Assembly (NCBI RefSeq): GCF_019504385.1
Contig: NZ_CP080590.1
Location: forward strand, 3,328,001-3,392,000
Origin: Devosia salina
GTDB lineage: Bacteria; Pseudomonadota; Alphaproteobacteria; Rhizobiales; Devosiaceae
Direction of reading: 5' to 3'
DNA length: 64,000 nucleotides
The position numbers and the translations under genes are program-made. This document shows, one piece after another, positions 16,113 through 25,176 of this stretch (the stretch's first letter is position 1; each line of letters starts with the position of its first letter). The notes under the pieces were generated by a model. That model was not told where the DNA came from. It saw only the letters and a program-made list of their open reading frames with translations, and ran no database searches.

Positions 16113-17801
16113 TTGCCCATCGGTCCTGGGGGCACCATCGACCGCTGTGAACAGGACCAGAGTGGCCGCGTGGAAAGTCTAACCAATCTCATCAACCGGA
16201 TCGGCCTGCCGCGCATTGCCGCAATGGCCCTGGTCGCCGTGCTGATGCTGGGCTTTTTCGCCTTCCTGATCATGCGCAGCCAGACCCCCAACCTGGCCCC
16301 ACTCTATTCCGGGCTGAGCCTTGAAGACTCTTCGGCCATCCTGAGCGAGCTGCAAACCCTCAACATTCCCTATGAGTTGCGCGGCGAAGGCGACACCATC
16401 CTGGTGCCTCGCGACCAGATCACCACCCTGCGCATGACCCTGGCCGGCGACGGCCTGCCGACCCGCGGTCAGGTCGGCTACGAAATCTTCGATCAGCAGT
16501 CGACACTGGGCGCGACCAGCTTTGTCCAGAACATCAACAATGTCCGCGCGCTTGAAGGCGAGCTGGCCCGCACCATCGGTTCGCTGACCCGAATCAAGGG
16601 CGCCCGCGTGCATCTGGTGCTGCCGGAACGCGAACTGTTCCGTCGCGAACGCAAGGACCCCTCGGCCTCCATCGTCCTGTCGGTGCGCGGCGAACTCTCC
16701 AATGGCGAAATCCGCGCCATTCAGCACCTGGTCGCCTCGGCCATTGAGGGGCTGACACCGAGCCGCGTCTCCATTGTCGATGATCAGGGCAATCTCCTGG
16801 CATCGGGGACCGGCGAGGATGGCGAGGGCGCCATGTCGGCCCAGAACGACGAGCGTACTCTGGGCTTCGAGAACCGCCTGCGCACCCGCGTCGAAGACAT
16901 GCTCGCCAATGTCGTCGGCGCCGGCCGGGCCCGCGTTGAGGTCGCCGCCGAGCTCGATTTCAACCGCTCCACCACGACACAGGAAACCTTCGACCCTGAA
17001 AGCCAGGTCGTCCGCTCCACCCAGACCCGCGAGAGCGAGAACCTGGCAGGGGGGAACAATGGCCAGGTGACGGTCGCCAATGAACTGCCCGGCGCCAGCC
17101 AGAACAATGGCGCGGCCGGCGTCACCGAGCAGGGTACCTCCACCGAGGAGGTCATCAACTACGAGATTTCCAAGACCACCCAGACCGCCGTCACCGAGGC
17201 CGGTTCCGTCAAGCGCCTGTCGGTGGCCGTGGTAGTCGACGGCACCTATGCCGATGACGGCGCCGGCAACCTGACCTATACCCCCCGCTCCGCCGACGAG
17301 GTCGCCCAGATCCTGACGCTCGTCCGCTCCGCCGTCGGCTATTCGGCCGAGCGCGGCGACAGCGTCGAGGTGGTCAACATGCAGTTTGCCGAGCGCCCCG
17401 ACCTGGCACCGATCGGTACCGATGCCGAAGGCGGACTGCTCGACTTCACCCGGGACGACCTGATGAACGGCGCCGAGATGGCAGTCACACTGCTCATCGC
17501 GCTGGCCCTGGTCTTCTTCGTCATGCGCCCGCTGCTCAAGAAGGCCTTGACCCCGGAAACCCAGCCGCTCGCCCTGCCCGAAGCCGCTGAGCTGGGCCAT
17601 CACGGCGTGCTGGGTCCCAACGGCCAGGTGATCCCGGAGGAGGATGAGACGCCGCGCGACAAGACCCCGGCCTGGGTCGCCAATGCCAAATCCATGGGCG
17701 AGACCCAGCTTCAGACCCTCAAGACCGTTGGCACACTGGTCGAGGAAAACCCCAAGCAGGCCGCACTCATCGTGCGCGACTGGCTCGGTAGCGCGGCGTA
17801 A
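16113..17801 (+). CDS. fliF: Flagellar MS-ring protein FliF
   Basis: Up to 562 residues forming the inner-membrane MS ring, the base on which the flagellum is assembled. Transmembrane helix 1 (RIAAMALVAVLMLGFFAFLI) is at about residues 33-52. The periplasmic ring-building domains follow, with the GEGDTILVPRDQITTLRMTL and IKGARVHLVLPERELF blocks. Helix 2 (AEMAVTLLIALALVFFVM) is near 455-475, and the C-terminal FliG-binding tail is present. The true start may be the GTG at 16170, which would match family N-termini better. It heads the operon fliF-fliG-fliH-fliN-flbD-flhA. Confidence 0.95.
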   Translation: MPIGPGGTIDRCEQDQSGRVESLTNLINRIGLPRIAAMALVAVLMLGFFAFLIMRSQTPNLAPLYSGLSLEDSSAILSELQTLNIPYELRGEGDTILVPRDQITTLRMTLAGDGLPTRGQVGYEIFDQQSTLGATSFVQNINNVRALEGELARTIGSLTRIKGARVHLVLPERELFRRERKDPSASIVLSVRGELSNGEIRAIQHLVASAIEGLTPSRVSIVDDQGNLLASGTGEDGEGAMSAQNDERTLGFENRLRTRVEDMLANVVGAGRARVEVAAELDFNRSTTTQETFDPESQVVRSTQTRESENLAGGNNGQVTVANELPGASQNNGAAGVTEQGTSTEEVINYEISKTTQTAVTEAGSVKRLSVAVVVDGTYADDGAGNLTYTPRSADEVAQILTLVRSAVGYSAERGDSVEVVNMQFAERPDLAPIGTDAEGGLLDFTRDDLMNGAEMAVTLLIALALVFFVMRPLLKKALTPETQPLALPEAAELGHHGVLGPNGQVIPEEDETPRDKTPAWVANAKSMGETQLQTLKTVGTLVEENPKQAALIVRDWLGSAA

Positions 17802-17806
17802 TCGAG

Positions 17807-18886
17807 ATGGCCCTGGTTTCCCAATCCAACGAAGACAATGCTCCGGTCCCGATGGGCGCGCAGCTGCAGGTGGGCGGCTCCGCCGAGCAGCGCGTCCTCA
17901 AGGGCGACGAAAAGGCAGCCGCCCTGCTGCTGGCGCTTGGTCCGGACTACGGCAAGCCGATCTTCGACGAGCTCGACGAGCTCGAAGTCAAGCAGCTTTC
18001 CCGCGCCATGGTGCGTCTGGGGCCGATCACCCAGGAAATGCTCGATGACCTGATGATCGAGTTCGTGACCACCGTGTCCTCCAACGGTTCGCTCTCGGGC
18101 AATACCGATTCCACCGAACGCCTGCTGCTCTCCTTCCTGCCGCAGGACAAGGTCGATGCGATCATGGAGGAAATCCGCGGGCCGGCCGGGCGCAACATGT
18201 GGGAGAAGCTCTCCAACGTGCAGGCAGACGTGCTCGCCGCCTATCTCAAGAACGAATATCCCCAGACCATTGCCGTGGTACTTTCCAAGATCGCCACCGA
18301 GCATGCCTCCAAGGTTCTCGCCGTGCTGCCCGAGGAACTGGCCATGGACGTGGTGCAGCGCATGCTGGGCCTCGACCCGGTGCAGAAGGAAATCCTCGAA
18401 AAGATCGAGATGACGCTGCGCACCGAGTTCATGTCGACCCTCAACCACACCAAGCGCCGCGACAGCCACGAGCAGATGGCCGAAATCTTCAACGCCTTCG
18501 ACCGCCAGACCGAAGCGCGCTTCATCACCAATCTCGAAGAGGTCAACCGGGACGACGCCGAGCGCATCAAGCAGCTCATGTTCACCTTCGAGGATCTGGC
18601 CAAGCTCGACATGTCGGCCATCCAGACCCTGCTCTCCAAGCTCGACAAGCGCGACCTGGCCCTGGCGCTCAAAGGTGCCAACGACACGGTCAAGGAAAGC
18701 TTCTTCAAGAACATGTCGAGCCGCGCCGCCAAGCTCTTGCAGGACGACATGCAAGGCATGGGACCGGTGCGCCTGAAGGATGTGGACGAGGCCCAGACCC
18801 GCATGGTGGCCACGGCCAAGGATCTCGCCGCCAAGGGTGACATCATCATCCTCAAGACCAAATCCGACGACCAGATGATTGCGTGA
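17807..18886 (+). CDS. fliG: Flagellar motor switch protein FliG
   Basis: A 359-residue rotor protein at the face of the MS ring. The N-terminal FliF-binding domain includes KAAALLLALGPDYGKPIFDE. The middle domain has the EHPQ-like block within LKNEYPQTIAVVLSKI. The C-terminal torque domain carries the charged helix (FTFEDLAKLDMSAIQTLLSK) that meets the stator. It starts 5 bases after fliF. The length is slightly above the roughly 330-residue norm because of an N-terminal extension. Confidence 0.96.
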   Translation: MALVSQSNEDNAPVPMGAQLQVGGSAEQRVLKGDEKAAALLLALGPDYGKPIFDELDELEVKQLSRAMVRLGPITQEMLDDLMIEFVTTVSSNGSLSGNTDSTERLLLSFLPQDKVDAIMEEIRGPAGRNMWEKLSNVQADVLAAYLKNEYPQTIAVVLSKIATEHASKVLAVLPEELAMDVVQRMLGLDPVQKEILEKIEMTLRTEFMSTLNHTKRRDSHEQMAEIFNAFDRQTEARFITNLEEVNRDDAERIKQLMFTFEDLAKLDMSAIQTLLSKLDKRDLALALKGANDTVKESFFKNMSSRAAKLLQDDMQGMGPVRLKDVDEAQTRMVATAKDLAAKGDIIILKTKSDDQMIA

Positions 18887-18890
18887 CGCC

Positions 18891-19550
18891 ATGGCCAGCC
18901 CCGCACGCTTCACCTTCGACCTGGACCTCGAACCCCGCGCCATCCGCAAGGCCGCCACACCCAAGCCCGTGCCCACCATTCCCGAGGATGTGGTGGCTCA
19001 GCTGATCGCCAATGCGCGCGAGGAGGCCTATGCTGAAGGCCTGAAGGCCGGCGAGCAGAACGCGGCCTCCATGGCCGCGCAGACCATCGCCGCTGCTGCC
19101 GGAAGCCTGGCGACCCAGACCGCCAGGATGTCGGCGGCCCTGGACGAGGCCCGCAATGATCACCACCAGGAGGCCGTGGAGCTGGCGCTGAGCGTTGGGC
19201 GCAAGCTGGCCCTGCACCTGGTTGCGCGCTTTCCGCTGACCGAGCTCGAAGCCCTGGTGGCCGAATGCCTGCCCAGCCTCTCCGGTGTGCCGCATCTGGT
19301 CATACGTTGCCACCCCGACCTCGCCGACGCCATTCGCGACGTTGCCACCGCCCAGATGGCCCATGCCGGCTTTGCCGGCCGGCTGGTGGTGATGGGTGAC
19401 CCCGATATCCGCCTCGGTGACGGCCGGCTCGAATGGGTTGATGGCGGCCTGGTGCGCGACATCGCCGACACCGCGCGCCAGATCGACCGCCAGATTGCCA
19501 CCTATCTCGCTTCCCGCACGCGCGGACAGCACAAGGAGAACGGTTCATGA
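18891..19550 (+). CDS. fliH: Flagellar assembly protein FliH
   Basis: A 219-residue protein in the fliH position between fliG and fliN. A charged N-terminus (FTFDLDLEPRAIRKA) is followed by an Ala-rich helix with the EEAYAEGLKAGEQNAAS repeat typical of FliH. The C-terminal domain has VIRCHPDLADAI and GDGRLEWVDGGL. FliH regulates the export ATPase FliI, which lies elsewhere here (35.4 kb). The ATG at 18891 is two codons after the fliG stop; the upstream in-frame ATG at 18879 overlaps fliG. Confidence 0.82.
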   Translation: MASPARFTFDLDLEPRAIRKAATPKPVPTIPEDVVAQLIANAREEAYAEGLKAGEQNAASMAAQTIAAAAGSLATQTARMSAALDEARNDHHQEAVELALSVGRKLALHLVARFPLTELEALVAECLPSLSGVPHLVIRCHPDLADAIRDVATAQMAHAGFAGRLVVMGDPDIRLGDGRLEWVDGGLVRDIADTARQIDRQIATYLASRTRGQHKENGS

Positions 19551-19891
19551 CCGATCCTCAAGACGACATCACCGCCTCCGAGGGCCTCAACCTCGATGAG
19601 ATGGATGCGCCCGAACGCGATGGCCGCGGCGAGGGCTATATGGAGCGCAGCGCCGCCGACCTGGAAGCGGTCTTCGATGTCCCCGTGCGCGTATCGGTCG
19701 TTCTCGGACGCACCAAGATGCCGGTCTCCAACCTGCTCAAGCTCGATACCGGCACGGTTATCGAGCTGGACCGCCAGGTCGGGGAAGCCGTTGAAATCTT
19801 CATCAATGACCGCCTGGTCGCGCGCGGCGAAATCGTGCTGGTCGAAGACCGGCTCGGCGTCACCATGACCGAAATCATCAAGCCGCAGTAA
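19547..19891 (+). CDS. fliN: Flagellar motor switch protein FliN
   Basis: A 114-residue C-ring component. After an acidic N-terminus, the SpoA domain is clear: VFDVPVRVSVVLGRTKMPVS, LKLDTGTVIELDRQVGEAVE, IFINDRLVARGEIVLVEDRL. Its ATG overlaps the fliH stop by 4 bases. With FliG and FliM it forms the rotor switch that binds CheY-P. FliM is not in the window. Confidence 0.95.
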   Translation: MTDPQDDITASEGLNLDEMDAPERDGRGEGYMERSAADLEAVFDVPVRVSVVLGRTKMPVSNLLKLDTGTVIELDRQVGEAVEIFINDRLVARGEIVLVEDRLGVTMTEIIKPQ

Positions 19892-19904
19892 GGGGGACAC
19901 GATC

Positions 19905-21272
19905 ATGCGCCTGCTCATCATCGGGGCCCTCGAGGGCCAGCTCTCCACCGCGACAAAGATGGCCATGGATGGCGGAGCCAAGGTGGCCCACGCCCCATCC
20001 ATCGAGATCGCCGTCGCCTCGCTGCGTGCCGGCAAGGGCGCCGACCTGCTGCTGGTCGACGTGATGATGGATATTGCCGGGCTCATTGCCGGGCTGGAGG
20101 CCGAGCGCATCGCCATTCCGGTTGTTGCCTGCGGCGTCGAGACCAACGCAGCCGCCGCCGTCAACGCCATCCGCGCCGGCGCCAAGGAATACATCCCCCT
20201 GCCGCCCGATGCCGAGCTGATCGCGGCCGTCATCGCCGCGGTGGCGCGCGAAAGCTCAGACTTTCTCTATCGCGATCCGGCCATGGAGCGCGTTGTGCGC
20301 ATGGCCGAGCAGATTGCCGGCTCGGAAGCGTCCATCCTCATCACCGGCGAAAGCGGCACCGGCAAGGAGGTGATCGCCAAATACGTTCATGCCCGGTCGA
20401 AGCGCGCAAGCCGGCCCTTCATCTCTGTCAACTGCGCTGCCATCCCCGAAGCCCTGCTTGAAAGCGAGTTGTTCGGGCACGAGAAGGGCGCATTCACCGG
20501 CGCCATCGCCCGCCGCATCGGCAAGTTCGAGGAAGCCTCGGGCGGCACGCTGCTGCTCGATGAAATCTCGGAAATGGATGTGCGCCTGCAGGCAAAGCTG
20601 CTGCGCGCCATCCAGGAGCGGATCATCGACCGGGTCGGCGGTACCAAGCCCGTGCCGGTCGACATCCGCATCCTTGCGACCTCCAACCGCAACCTCAACG
20701 AGGCGGTTCGGGAGGGCAGCTTCCGCGAGGATCTGCTGTTCCGCCTCAACGTCGTCAATCTCAAGCTCCCGCCGCTGCGCGAGCGTCCCGGCGACATCGT
20801 TGCGCTTTCAGAGCACTTCGTCGCCAAATATGCCAAGGCCAATGGCCTGCCGCCGCGCAGCCTTTCCGCAGAGGCCCGCGACGCCCTGGTGAAGGCTCCC
20901 TGGCCGGGCAATGTGCGCGAGCTTGAAAACACCCTGCATCGCGCCGTGCTGCTGTCCTCGGGAGACTTTATCGGCCCGGACGCCATCGTGCTGCCCGACG
21001 GCATGGGGCTTTCCGAAGCGGCCCGCGCCGCCTCTCCGGCTGCCCAGCTGGCCCAGACAGCCGAGGCCATGAGCCGCGCCCTGGTCGGCCGCACGGTGGC
21101 CGATGTGGAGCGCGACCTGATCCTGGACACGCTCGACCACACCCTGGGCAACCGCACCCACGCCGCCAATATCCTCGGCATCTCGATCCGCACGCTGCGC
21201 AACAAGCTCAACCAATATGCCGACGAGGGCGTGCACGTGCCCGAACCGGGCGAAAAGCGGGGCGCGGCCTAG
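19905..21272 (+). CDS. flbD: Flagellar sigma-54-dependent transcriptional regulator FlbD
   Basis: A 455-residue NtrC-type activator. Its receiver-like domain (1-115) starts MRLLIIGALEGQL and lacks the usual acidic pair, as in Caulobacter FlbD, although LLLVDVMMD retains an Asp. The AAA+ domain has Walker A GESGTGKE, the sigma-54 contact loop GAFTGA and Walker B GGTLLLDEISE. A Fis-type helix-turn-helix closes it (NRTHAANILGISIRTLRNKL). FlbD activates late flagellar operons. It sits in the same run as fliN and flhA, and a fitting target promoter precedes fliK. Confidence 0.96.
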   Translation: MRLLIIGALEGQLSTATKMAMDGGAKVAHAPSIEIAVASLRAGKGADLLLVDVMMDIAGLIAGLEAERIAIPVVACGVETNAAAAVNAIRAGAKEYIPLPPDAELIAAVIAAVARESSDFLYRDPAMERVVRMAEQIAGSEASILITGESGTGKEVIAKYVHARSKRASRPFISVNCAAIPEALLESELFGHEKGAFTGAIARRIGKFEEASGGTLLLDEISEMDVRLQAKLLRAIQERIIDRVGGTKPVPVDIRILATSNRNLNEAVREGSFREDLLFRLNVVNLKLPPLRERPGDIVALSEHFVAKYAKANGLPPRSLSAEARDALVKAPWPGNVRELENTLHRAVLLSSGDFIGPDAIVLPDGMGLSEAARAASPAAQLAQTAEAMSRALVGRTVADVERDLILDTLDHTLGNRTHAANILGISIRTLRNKLNQYADEGVHVPEPGEKRGAA

Positions 21273-21294
21273 CATGTTATCCGGGACGGCCTTC

Positions 21295-21417
21295 ACCTCT
21301 CCCTTCGGGGGAGAGGTCGACGCGAAGCGGCGGGTGAGGGGGCCTTCCTGCTATGCTGTTCAAGGCCCCCTCACCCGGCTTGCCTTGCAAGCCGACCTCT
21401 CCCCCAGGGGGAGAGGT
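21295..21417. repeat. Intergenic hairpin repeat, copy 2
   Basis: A left hairpin (21295-21303 with 21309-21317) and a right hairpin (21395-21405 with 21407-21417) flank a perfect 16-bp inverted repeat (21331-21346 with 21362-21377). It separates flbD from flhA within a same-strand gene run and resembles copies 1, 3 and 4. Confidence 0.85.
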
Positions 21418-21440
21418 AAGACCCCGACGCTGGAAACCGT

Positions 21441-23561
21441 ATGACCGATATCCCATCCGGCAAAAGTCCAGGCTTCTCGCTCCCCTCCATCAAGCAGGTG
21501 ATCGAGACCCTGCGCTCGGGCGACATCGCGCTCGCCACGGGCGTGATGGGCCTGATCGTCATCCTCATCGTCCCCATGCCACCCATCCTGGTGGACATGC
21601 TGCTGGCGATCTCCATCGTCTTCTCGGTCATGATCCTCATGACCTCACTGTTCATCCAGAAGCCCCTGGAGTTCTCGTCGTTCCCCACGGTGCTGCTGAT
21701 CGCCACCATGCTCCGGCTGGGCCTCAACCTGGCGACAACGCGCCTCATCCTCTCGGAAGGCCACGAAGGCACCAGCGCGGCCGGCCACGTCATCGAGGCG
21801 TTCGGCAGCTTTGTCACGCGCGGCAATTTCGTCATCGGGATCGTGGTCTTCATCATCCTGGTGATCGTCAATTTCATCGTCATCACCAAGGGTTCGGGCC
21901 GTATCGCGGAAGTCGCCGCCCGCTTTAGCCTGGACGCGATGCCCGGCAAGCAGATGGCCATCGACGCCGATCTCTCGGCCGGGCTGATCGACGAGGACAC
22001 GGCCAAGAAGCGCCGTGCCGACCTGGAAGGTGAAAGCGCCTTTTTCGGCAATATGGACGGCGCATCCAAATTCGTGCGCGGCGACGCCATTGCCGGTCTC
22101 ATCATCACCTTCATCAACGTCTCTGCCGGCATGCTGATCGGCATGATGCAGCAGGGCCTGGGCTTTCAGGAAGCGGCCAACAACTACACCCTGCTCACCA
22201 TTGGCGATGGCCTCGTCAGCCAGATTCCGGCACTGATCGTTTCGACCGCGGCCGGTATCCTGGTGTCCAAATCGGGCGTGACCGGCGCCGCCGACAAGGC
22301 CCTGACGCTGCAGTTCACCGGTTACCCGCGCGCCCTGGGCATGTCCTCCGCCGTCATGGTGGCCCTGGCCCTGCTGCCCGGCATGCCGCTGGTGCCGTTC
22401 ATGGCGCTGGCCGGCGGTGTCGGCTACGCCGCTTTCCGCGCCAGCCGGTCCAAGAGCGTGCGCCAGATCGAGGAAAAGGCCCAGGAGGTCGCCAAGGCCG
22501 CGCCGCCGCCGCAGCCAAGCGAGCCGCCGATCACCGACAGCCTCAAGATCGATGATCTCAAGCTCGAACTGGGCTATGGCCTGCTCAGCCTCGTCAAGGA
22601 GGACGAGACCGGCACCGATCGCCTGACCGAGCAGATCAAGGCCCTCAGGCGCCAGCTGGCGCTCGAACTCGGCTTTGTCATGCCGCCCGTGCGCATTCTC
22701 GACAACATGCAGCTCGAGCCCAATGACTATAAAGTTCGCATCAAGGAAGTCGAAGCCGGTGCCGGGCAAATCTTTGCCAATCAGCTCATGGTCATGGATC
22801 CCTATGGCAATCCCATCGACCTGCCGGGCAATCACACCACCGAGCCGACCTTCGGCCTGCCGGCGACCTGGATCGAGCCGGCCCTGCGCGACGAAGCCGA
22901 GTTGCGCGGGCTCTCGATCATTGACCCCTCAACGGTGATCTCGACCCACCTGACCGAGATCCTCAAGGCCAATGTTGCGGACCTGTTGAGCTACGCCAAT
23001 GTGCAATCCCTGCTCTCGGGCCTTCCCAAGGACCAGCAAAAGCTGGTGGAAGATCTGGTGCCTGGCCAGATCACCGTTTCCGGGCTGCAGCGCGTGCTCC
23101 AGTCCCTGCTGACCGAGCGGATTTCCATTCGCGACCTCTCCTCCATCCTCGAGGCTGTGGCCGAGATTGCCGGCAATGGCCGTTCGGTCGCCGCCATCAC
23201 CGAGCATGTGCGCTCGCGTCTGGCCCGCCAGATCTGCGCCGCCAATCTGGGGCCCGACGGCAACCTGCCGCTGCTGACCCTGTCGCCGCAGTGGGAACGC
23301 GACTTTGCCGAAGCCATGGCCGGCGACGGCGACAACCGGCATCTCGCCATGGCGCCCAGCAAGCTGCAGCAGTTCATCGGCGCCGTGCAGTCGGCCTTTG
23401 AGCGCGCCGCCCAGCAGGGCGAATTGCCGGTGCTGATCACCTCCCCGTCCATCCGCCCTCACGTGCGCTCCATCATCGAGCGTTTCCGTCCGCAAACGGT
23501 GGTCATGAGCCAGAACGAAGTGCATCCGCGCATTCGCCTCAAGACGGTGGGCAGCGTTTAG
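21441..23561 (+). CDS. flhA: Flagellar export gate protein FlhA
   Basis: A 706-residue inner-membrane protein of the flagellar type III export gate. About eight transmembrane helices fill residues 25-330, and the FHIPEP cytoplasmic loop is present (FNMDGA-like FGNMDGASKFVRGDAIAG). The large C-terminal cytosolic domain docks chaperone-substrate complexes (LELGYGLLSLVKEDETG, PVRILDNMQLEPNDYKVRIK). It follows flbD after a hairpin repeat and is the last gene of this flagellar block. Confidence 0.97.
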   Translation: MTDIPSGKSPGFSLPSIKQVIETLRSGDIALATGVMGLIVILIVPMPPILVDMLLAISIVFSVMILMTSLFIQKPLEFSSFPTVLLIATMLRLGLNLATTRLILSEGHEGTSAAGHVIEAFGSFVTRGNFVIGIVVFIILVIVNFIVITKGSGRIAEVAARFSLDAMPGKQMAIDADLSAGLIDEDTAKKRRADLEGESAFFGNMDGASKFVRGDAIAGLIITFINVSAGMLIGMMQQGLGFQEAANNYTLLTIGDGLVSQIPALIVSTAAGILVSKSGVTGAADKALTLQFTGYPRALGMSSAVMVALALLPGMPLVPFMALAGGVGYAAFRASRSKSVRQIEEKAQEVAKAAPPPQPSEPPITDSLKIDDLKLELGYGLLSLVKEDETGTDRLTEQIKALRRQLALELGFVMPPVRILDNMQLEPNDYKVRIKEVEAGAGQIFANQLMVMDPYGNPIDLPGNHTTEPTFGLPATWIEPALRDEAELRGLSIIDPSTVISTHLTEILKANVADLLSYANVQSLLSGLPKDQQKLVEDLVPGQITVSGLQRVLQSLLTERISIRDLSSILEAVAEIAGNGRSVAAITEHVRSRLARQICAANLGPDGNLPLLTLSPQWERDFAEAMAGDGDNRHLAMAPSKLQQFIGAVQSAFERAAQQGELPVLITSPSIRPHVRSIIERFRPQTVVMSQNEVHPRIRLKTVGSV

Positions 23562-23566
23562 AGCCT

Positions 23567-24064
23567 TCACTGTCCGGCCGGAACGCGCGGCGCCAGCAGT
23601 GGTGCATCGGCCGGCGGGGGATTGGCCTCGAGGTCCGAGATCAATGCCTTCATCTCACCAATCTCGCGCACCTGCGCCTCGATGATGCCATCGGCCAGTT
23701 CGCGCACCCGCGGGTCAACGATATTGGCATTGGTGCTGGTGAGAATGGCAATCGAATGATGCGGGATCATGGCCCGCATATAGTCGAGATCGCCGACCAG
23801 CGCCTGGCTGCGGACCAGCCACAGCGATCCGGCGAAGACCACAGCGGCACCGGCAAGGATCGCCAGATTGACAGCGCGGTTCTTGTACATGGACCACATG
23901 AAGCCAAGCATGATGACAGCCATCACTGCGCCCATCAGCAAGGCCATCCACAGCCGCGTCTGGCTGTAGAAGACGTGGTCGATCTGGTAGGTGTTGAGAT
24001 ACATCAGACCATACATGATGGCCGTCGAGGTTGCGATCATGGCCGCAAATCGCAGGTAGCTCAT
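23567..24064 (-). CDS. DUF305 family membrane protein
   Basis: 165 residues. Three hydrophobic helices (about 6-22, 36-58 and 64-82) precede the DUF305 signature MRAMIPHHSIAILTS and the helical tail AQVREIGEMKALISDLEANP. DUF305 domains are ferritin-like four-helix units, sometimes tied to copper handling; no metal role is shown here. The start at 24064 has GGAGATCCC just upstream. It is convergent with flhA, only 5 bases from its stop. Confidence 0.85.
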   Translation of the reverse strand: MSYLRFAAMIATSTAIMYGLMYLNTYQIDHVFYSQTRLWMALLMGAVMAVIMLGFMWSMYKNRAVNLAILAGAAVVFAGSLWLVRSQALVGDLDYMRAMIPHHSIAILTSTNANIVDPRVRELADGIIEAQVREIGEMKALISDLEANPPPADAPLLAPRVPAGQ

Positions 24065-24193
24065 GGGATCTCCTCTCGTTGCTGTGGGGGCAACGCGACA
24101 ATCCCGTAATTCGTTCGCCATCTCTGGTCCCGGACGATCCGATCAGCGACCGCCAACCTGGTATCGTCGGGGCAGCAATGAACGGCGCCGCGC

Positions 24194-24805
24194 TCAGCGT
24201 TGCGTAAGGGCCAGCTTCGCTCCGAGCGCCACAAAGGCCGCCGCAAAGCTGCGACGCATCCAGGTCAATACGGCCGGGCGCGAGATGATCTGGCCCCGAA
24301 TGGCAGCGGCAAACAATCCATAGAGCGCGAAGACCACGAAGGTCATGGCCATGAACACAGCGCTGAGTTCCACCATCCTTGCCACCGCATGCGGACCATC
24401 CGTGGGCACGAATTGCGGCAGGAAGGCAAAAAAGAAGATGGAGAGTTTCGGGTTGAGCAGATTGATCAGCATCACCTCGCCCGCCATGGAAGGAAGCGAC
24501 TTGCGGTCCTGACTTGCCTCGACCGACAGCGCGCCGCTCTCGCGCAGCGTCGCCCAGGCCATATAGAGCAGGTAGGCGACCCCCAGATATTTGATGAGCT
24601 CGAAGGCCAGGGCGCTCGTGTGCAGGATGGCGGCAAGCCCGGTAATGGCGGCCAGCATGTGCGGCACGATGCCAAAGGTGCAGAACAGGGCTGCCCAGAG
24701 GCTGGCCTTGCCACCCCGTCCGAGGCCCGTGGCAATCGTGTAGAGCGCCCCGGCGCCGGGGGAAATGACCACGATCAGGGTGGTGACGAGGAATTCCATA
24801 CTCAT
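24194..24805 (-). CDS. LysE/RhtB family amino-acid exporter
   Basis: A 203-residue inner-membrane protein with six hydrophobic segments. It has the family's N-terminal signature (VVISPGAGALYTIATGLGRG) and the LLNPKLSIFFFAFLPQFVP block. The RhtB family exports amino acids or derivatives, but substrate cannot be assigned. The Met at 24805 or the second Met (24799) may be the start. It is monocistronic. Confidence 0.92.
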   Translation of the reverse strand: MSMEFLVTTLIVVISPGAGALYTIATGLGRGGKASLWAALFCTFGIVPHMLAAITGLAAILHTSALAFELIKYLGVAYLLYMAWATLRESGALSVEASQDRKSLPSMAGEVMLINLLNPKLSIFFFAFLPQFVPTDGPHAVARMVELSAVFMAMTFVVFALYGLFAAAIRGQIISRPAVLTWMRRSFAAAFVALGAKLALTQR

Positions 24806-24874
24806 CTCGGGTCTCCATAAGGAGCCCGACTATGCCCCGTCAGCGCCGGTTCCGCCAGCGGCCCGATCGAGACA

Positions 24875-25069
24875 TCAACTCAGACGTCCCGGGACCACCG
24901 GCGGCATATCGACCTTGCTCGTTTCGTCGGAAACGTCGACCTCGTCGGCCTCTGCAAGCTCCCTTTCCGCGTCGTACCAGAACTCCTGTTCGCGCCCCTC
25001 TGGCTGGCCGGCGCGATCCCAGAGCTGATAGGCCCGGTCGCGGATCTTTTCCTGGTCGATGGTCTGCAT
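24875..25069 (-). CDS. DUF2934 family small protein
   Basis: A 64-residue acidic soluble protein matching the DUF2934 pattern, with IRDRAYQLWDRAGQPEGREQ then FWYDAERELAEA. The function of the family is unknown. The ATG at 25069 is clear, with AGGAGGATGCC directly upstream on the minus strand. It lies between the LysE gene and the divergent zinc-peptidase gene. Confidence 0.8.
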   Translation of the reverse strand: MQTIDQEKIRDRAYQLWDRAGQPEGREQEFWYDAERELAEADEVDVSDETSKVDMPPVVPGRLS

Positions 25070-25176
25070 GGCATCCTCCTGGCTTTGCTGTGCGCGAAAC
25101 GCAATGCATCCCCGCTCGGTTGCGCTGGAACGCGGATGTGACCGGCCGCATTATCGCTGTGAACCAGGGGCGGCCC

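Noticed and set aside
16179..17603. A 474-codon frame on the minus strand opposite fliF
   Set aside because: It is complementary to the FliF coding sequence, a GC-rich codon shadow with no motif.
24832..25176. N-terminal extension of the zinc peptidase frame
   Set aside because: The extension overlaps the DUF2934 gene on the other strand and is Arg/Pro-rich; the zinc ribbon starts right at the ATG at 25177.
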